9,048 bases of DNA, from contig ONPH01000041.1 of assembly GCA_900319655.1 (NCBI GenBank), positions 1 to 9,048 of the forward strand, in the 5' to 3' direction. Origin of the DNA: an uncultured Eubacteriales bacterium. Lineage in GTDB: Bacteria > Bacillota > Clostridia > Oscillospirales > Acutalibacteraceae. The first letter of the stretch is position 1; the number at the start of each line of letters is the position of its first letter. This document shows, in pieces, positions 6,147 to 9,048 of this stretch. A program made the translations under genes and the position numbers. Under the pieces are notes generated by a model. That model searched no databases and was not told the origin of the DNA. It saw only the letters and a program-made list of their open reading frames with translations.

Positions 6147-6689
6147 ATGAAGGCTACGGGAATAGTCAGGAGAATTGATGATTTGGGCAGGGTTGTTATC
6201 CCAAAGGAAATCCGCAGGACGCTGCGTATTCGAGAAGGCGACCCGCTGGAGATTTACACTGCTACCGACGGGGAGGTTATTTTTAAGAAGTACTCGCCTG
6301 TCGGGGAGCTGTCGGAGTTCGCGGGGCAATATGCCGACGTTATTGCGAGGATAAGCTCGCTGCCGACTTTGATATGCGACACCGACCACGTTATCGCGGC
6401 GGCGGGAGTTTCCAAAAGGGAGTTTTTGGAGCGGAGAATCAGCCCTGTGCTCGAAAACTATATGGACAACCGCAAGAGCTACTCGGCTACAGAGCGAACA
6501 CTTAACAACGTTCAGCCGATTGAGGGAATCGAGCAGAACGCCGCGGTGATTTACCCGATTATCGCCTCGGGCGACGTTATGGGAGCGGTAGTAATGCTCA
6601 GCTCTGACAGTATGAAGGTGCCGTCCGCGCCCGAGATTAAGCTGGCGCAGTCAGCGGCGGCGTTTTTGGGCAAGCAGATGGAAAACTGA
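6147..6689 (+). CDS. spoVT: Stage V sporulation regulator SpoVT (AbrB-GAF)
   Basis: The protein has 180 residues against about 178 for B. subtilis SpoVT. Residues 1-45 form the swapped-hairpin AbrB/SpoVT DNA-binding domain, and the stretch MKATGIVRRIDDLGRVVIPK onward to REGDPLEI is essentially the B. subtilis sequence from memory. About 55-178 is a GAF-like domain (LPTLICDTDHVIAAAG, PIIASGDVMGAVVM, AAAFLGKQME). In Bacillus the protein tunes sigma-G genes in the forespore and affects spore coat and germination; in non-sporulating relatives it may serve as a general transition-state regulator. It is the only plus-strand gene here, divergent from the flavodoxin gene and convergent with ftsZ, with which it shares a terminator. 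The family is sure; whether this organism sporulates is not shown. Confidence 0.95.
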   Translation: MKATGIVRRIDDLGRVVIPKEIRRTLRIREGDPLEIYTATDGEVIFKKYSPVGELSEFAGQYADVIARISSLPTLICDTDHVIAAAGVSKREFLERRISPVLENYMDNRKSYSATERTLNNVQPIEGIEQNAAVIYPIIASGDVMGAVVMLSSDSMKVPSAPEIKLAQSAAAFLGKQMEN

Positions 6690-6695
6690 TAAATT

Positions 6696-6730
6696 AAAAA
6701 CCGGCGTGAAGTTAATCACGCCGGCATTTT
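6696..6730. terminator. Bidirectional terminator between spoVT and ftsZ
   Basis: A perfect 9-base stem, CCGGCGTGA (6701-6709) and TCACGCCGG (6716-6724), encloses a 6-base loop. A T-run follows on the plus strand (6726-6730), and the A-run at 6696-6700 gives a T-run on the minus strand. It can therefore stop both convergent transcripts. Confidence 0.9.
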
Positions 6731-6740
6731 TATGCTTTGA

Positions 6741-7841
6741 TTATTTATTGAAGATTGACATGATGTCGTAGAAGGTGTCATCGTCGTCATCGGTTTTGTC
6801 CTTAGTTGCCTTTGAGGTGTTGTCCTCCTCGGTAGTGTCAACTATAACATTGTCGATAGTAGGCTGGGGATTTGACGGAACGCCGTCTGTGCCGAAGCCT
6901 GTCGCGATAACTGTAACGCTCATTTCGTCGTTCATCTTGTCGTCGATAACAGCACCCCAGATGATGTTCGCGTCCTCGGAAACCTTGTCCTTAATCATGG
7001 TAGAAGCGGTGTCGATATCCTCGAGGCTTACGTCTGATGAAGCTGTGATGTTGATGATAACGCCCTTCGCGCCGTCGATTGATGTTTCGAGCAGCGGACT
7101 TGAAATAGCCTTGTCAGCGGCAACCTTAGCCTTGTCCTTACCGGAAGCCTTGCCCATACCCATATGAGCGTAGCCTGCGTCCTTCATTACCGAGGTAACG
7201 TCGGCAAAGTCGAGGTTTACAAGACCGGGAAGCAGGATGAGGTCTGAGATACTCTGAACGCCCTGACGGAGAACGTCGTCGGAAATTTCGAAAGCGTTAA
7301 GGAGTGTGATAGGCTCATCCGAAACCTTTTTAAGTCCCTCGTTAGGAACAATGATAAGCGAATCAACGCAGGGAGTGAGCTCCGCGATACCCTGCTCAGC
7401 CTGAGTCATTCTCTTTTTGCCCTCAAAAGCAAAAGGCTTTGTAACAACGCCTACTGTGAGAATGCCCATATCCTTGGCAATTTTTGCGATTACAGGAGCC
7501 GCGCCTGTACCGGTGCCGCCGCCCATACCTGCGGTTACGAATACCATATCGGTATCCTTGAGGAGCTCGGCAATTTCTTCCTTGCTCTCCTCAGCGGCGC
7601 TCTGGCCGATTGAAGGCATTGCGCCTGCGCCCTTACCGCGTGTGAGCTTTTCACCGATTTGAACCTTCTGCGAAGCCTTGGAAAGTCTCAAAACCGGGCC
7701 GTCGGTGTTGATAGCGATAAATTCAACGTTTTTAATGTTCATGGCAACCATGCGGTTTACAGCGTTTCCGCCGCCTCCGCCGACGCCGATTACTTTAATT
7801 TTAGGCATATACTCATTTTCCAGTTCAAGCTCAAAAGCCAT
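6741..7841 (-). CDS. ftsZ: Cell division GTPase FtsZ
   Basis: The product is 366 residues, a normal FtsZ length, and polymerises with GTP into the mid-cell Z ring. Residues 13-320 are the tubulin-like core: [16 protein letters not shown] (16-31), the tubulin signature GMGGGTGTG (105-113) and the catalytic T7 loop NLDFAD (209-214), then the C-terminal subdomain with SPLLE and [11 protein letters not shown]. The linker (about 325-354) is short and acidic (TTEEDN, DDDDD). The C-terminal peptide is [11 protein letters not shown], lacking the Pro and Arg of the common DIPxFLR pattern. ATG 7841 has AGGAGG at good spacing. It follows divIB by 181 bases without ftsA between and has its own promoter. 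The next gene downstream is the convergent spoVT, not spoIIGA-sigE-sigG as in many sporulating Clostridia. Confidence 0.98.
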   Translation of the reverse strand: MAFELELENEYMPKIKVIGVGGGGGNAVNRMVAMNIKNVEFIAINTDGPVLRLSKASQKVQIGEKLTRGKGAGAMPSIGQSAAEESKEEIAELLKDTDMVFVTAGMGGGTGTGAAPVIAKIAKDMGILTVGVVTKPFAFEGKKRMTQAEQGIAELTPCVDSLIIVPNEGLKKVSDEPITLLNAFEISDDVLRQGVQSISDLILLPGLVNLDFADVTSVMKDAGYAHMGMGKASGKDKAKVAADKAISSPLLETSIDGAKGVIINITASSDVSLEDIDTASTMIKDKVSEDANIIWGAVIDDKMNDEMSVTVIATGFGTDGVPSNPQPTIDNVIVDTTEEDNTSKATKDKTDDDDDTFYDIMSIFNK

Positions 7842-7864
7842 TTTGTTATCCTCCTTAAAAATCC

Positions 7865-7880
7865 TTATAGGTCTCTATAA
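7865..7880 (-). promoter_or_regulatory. Small hairpin in the ftsZ leader
   Basis: TTATAG (7865-7870) and CTATAA (7875-7880) are a perfect 6-base inverted repeat with a 4-base loop, about 10 bases upstream of the ftsZ Shine-Dalgarno sequence. It is A/T-rich and weak; a role in translation is only a possibility. Confidence 0.35.
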
Positions 7881-7920
7881 AAAGTCGCATAATATCCTAA
7901 TTTACTATTCTGCATTTTAT

Positions 7921-7949
7921 ATAGTAACACACTTGTTAAAAAATATCAA
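7921..7949 (-). promoter_or_regulatory. Promoter of ftsZ
   Basis: On the minus strand TTGATA (7944-7949) and TACTAT (7921-7926) are 17 bases apart, 80 bases upstream of the ftsZ start. Expected start is near 7914, giving a leader of about 70 bases. ftsZ can thus be expressed apart from divIB. Confidence 0.7.
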
Positions 7950-7979
7950 TGGTTTTGTGCTTTTTTTCTTGATATTTTT
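7939..7979. repeat. AT-rich inverted repeat after divIB, overlapping the ftsZ -35
   Basis: An 11-base perfect inverted repeat (7939-7949 and 7969-7979, loop 19) lies between divIB and ftsZ. In the minus direction the last arm ends in a T-run, so it may act as a weak divIB terminator. Its arm nearer ftsZ contains the -35 hexamer, so it could equally be a protein-binding dyad. Confidence 0.45.
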
Positions 7980-8022
7980 CGTTGAAATTATTTCATTTTC
8001 AGTGCTTGGTGCAGACAAGTCT

Positions 8023-9048
8023 TTAGTAAGGCGCTGCGCCGTCGGCTCCGCCTCCGCCAAGGTCGCCCGCGTAATAGTTTCCGTTACCGGCGGTATTGTT
8101 GCCGTAGCCGTTGTCGTAAACTCCGCCGGCGTTATTATTGTATGACGCGCCGTTGTTATAGACCGCGCCGTTATCGTAGGTATTTGCGTTCGCGTCATAG
8201 CTATTATTTGCTACGGCGTTCGCGTCGTAGTTATTATTGGCGTTTGCGTTCCAATCCGTTGTACCGCCGTTTGTATCTTGTGCCGGAGCAGTTGTGGAAG
8301 GCTCGGTTGCCGGAGTAGTCTCGGCAGGCTTGAAATGCGACATTTTGTTCTTGCTCGATGTCGAAACGTCGAGCGTACCGTAAACCTGACCTGTGTTGTT
8401 CGGGTCGAGCTTTTGGGTGATAATCGCCGCAGCGGTCTTGATTTTATAGTCGATATCCTCGGCAACGCCGATATTAATCTTGATTTTACCTGCGTAGTCA
8501 ATTGTGATTGCCGAGGTGTCGGTGACGTCAAAAGCCTTGATATTGTCAAGTCCGTTCGCCTTTAGGCTGTTCGCCACGCTCTCGAGGATATCGGGCACGG
8601 ACTTGTCCTCAAACTCAATATAACTGCCGATTTCCTTGTTCTTGTAATCGTTGCAGATAAGCTCCGCGGCGTTCTCAGGCTCTTCGGTTTCGGTGTCGAG
8701 AACCCTGCCCTTTGAGCTGATAATGAGATACTTGTCCCCGTCCTTTACATAGTATGACGGCAGAGCGTTTGTTATTTTAATGGTGACGGTATCGGGTACG
8801 GCAAAGCCGATTTTCGCGTCCTCAACGTAGGGAAGATTTTTTACAATCTCCTGCGGAGTTCCGCCGATAGCCGCCAAAAAGATATTCTGCTGGAGACTTA
8901 CGTTGCTGAACGCGATAATCTGATCCTCATAGTAATACTCGTCGCCCTCAATGTCGATTTTTTCAGTCTTGAAAAGAACCGTAAGGCTGAGCACAGCTCC
9001 GACAACAAGAACCGTAAGGAGAATTGCCGTTGCTATAATTATTCTGCG
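8023..9048 (-). CDS. divIB: Cell division protein DivIB/FtsQ with Asn/Tyr-rich tail (5' end cut by window)
   Basis: 341 residues are visible, open to the right edge. The reading frame does not start at GTG 8994: it continues upstream in frame through a membrane helix, visible residues 3-26 (RIIIATAILLTVLVVGAVLS). Then comes a POTRA domain (about 30-100: IDIEGDEYYYEDQIIAFSNV, NLPYVEDAKI, PDTVTIKI), followed by the beta domain (YLIISSKGRVLD, NGLDNIKAFDV, LDPNNTGQVYGTLDVSTS). This is the FtsQ/DivIB plan: a single-pass protein of the divisome that binds FtsB/DivIC and FtsL outside the membrane. The last 104 residues are unusual: a Thr/Pro/Ala linker, then about 80 residues rich in Asn, Tyr, Gly, Asp and Ala. 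The gene precedes ftsZ in the same direction, as in dcw-type clusters. The N-terminal cytoplasmic part lies outside the window. Confidence 0.92.
   Translation of the reverse strand, partial: RRIIIATAILLTVLVVGAVLSLTVLFKTEKIDIEGDEYYYEDQIIAFSNVSLQQNIFLAAIGGTPQEIVKNLPYVEDAKIGFAVPDTVTIKITNALPSYYVKDGDKYLIISSKGRVLDTETEEPENAAELICNDYKNKEIGSYIEFEDKSVPDILESVANSLKANGLDNIKAFDVTDTSAITIDYAGKIKINIGVAEDIDYKIKTAAAIITQKLDPNNTGQVYGTLDVSTSSKNKMSHFKPAETTPATEPSTTAPAQDTNGGTTDWNANANNNYDANAVANNSYDANANTYDNGAVYNNGASYNNNAGGVYDNGYGNNTAGNGNYYAGDLGGGGADGAAPY
8186..8238 (-). repeat. Tandem 30-bp imperfect repeat in the divIB tail
   Basis: Two 23-base stretches (8186-8208 and 8216-8238) match except at two positions, at an offset of exactly 30 bases. 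They encode the ten-residue units NNNYDANAVA and NNSYDANANT. This suggests that the tail grew by in-frame duplication. Confidence 0.75.

Noticed and set aside
7917..8198. Thr-rich minus-strand open frame of 93 codons
   Set aside because: It overlaps the divIB tail in another frame and reflects that tail's repetitive composition.
8992..8994. GTG at 8994 as the start of divIB
   Set aside because: The frame remains open upstream and encodes the rest of the membrane helix, so this is an internal valine.
1..9048. CRISPR, insertion sequence, phage or defence system
   Set aside because: No spaced direct repeats, transposase, integrase, or toxin-antitoxin or nuclease pattern was seen. The genes are mainly housekeeping plus one secreted cellulosome-type protein.

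Overview
The window looks like chromosomal DNA of a low-to-moderate GC anaerobic Firmicute of the Ruminococcus/Oscillospiraceae type. The evidence is a secreted CotH-kinase protein ending in a type I dockerin (cellulosome-style), a SpoVT regulator, a divIB-ftsZ pair without ftsA between them, tRNA genes with encoded CCA, and AGGAGG-type ribosome sites. The genus is an inference. Except for spoVT, every gene is on the minus strand, so transcription mostly runs from high to low coordinates.

Layout from the left: (1) 1-2188, a secreted CotH-like protein with a dockerin, cut by the left window edge within the second dockerin repeat; it has its own extended -10 promoter. (2) 2386-2841, a five-gene tRNA operon (Val-Asp-Phe-Gly-Cys in transcription order), with a near-consensus promoter at 2897-2925 and an intrinsic terminator at 2341-2379. 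(3) 2988-5300, an apparent three-gene operon: sstT (Na+/serine-threonine symporter), a DUF3783-type small protein and a six-helix Pr6Pr-type membrane protein, read from a promoter at 5342-5370. (4) 5438-5911, a flavodoxin read from a perfect-consensus promoter that carries two matching dyads, TGACA-N3-TGTCA, one over the -35 and one at the expected start site. This is a clear repressor-operator layout, but no repressor gene is in the window. (5) 6147-6689, spoVT, the only plus-strand gene, converging on ftsZ with a shared bidirectional terminator. (6) 6741-7841 ftsZ and 8023-9048 divIB/ftsQ (5' end cut by the right edge), the end of a division cluster; ftsZ has its own promoter.

No CRISPR array, insertion sequence, phage gene or defence island was seen, and I do not claim a wholly new system. 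The points most worth a second look are the dual-operator flavodoxin promoter, the Asn/Tyr/Gly-rich repeat tail on DivIB, the proline-lacking C-terminal peptide of FtsZ, the CotH-dockerin fusion, and the sstT-DUF3783-Pr6Pr operon with two uncharacterised members.
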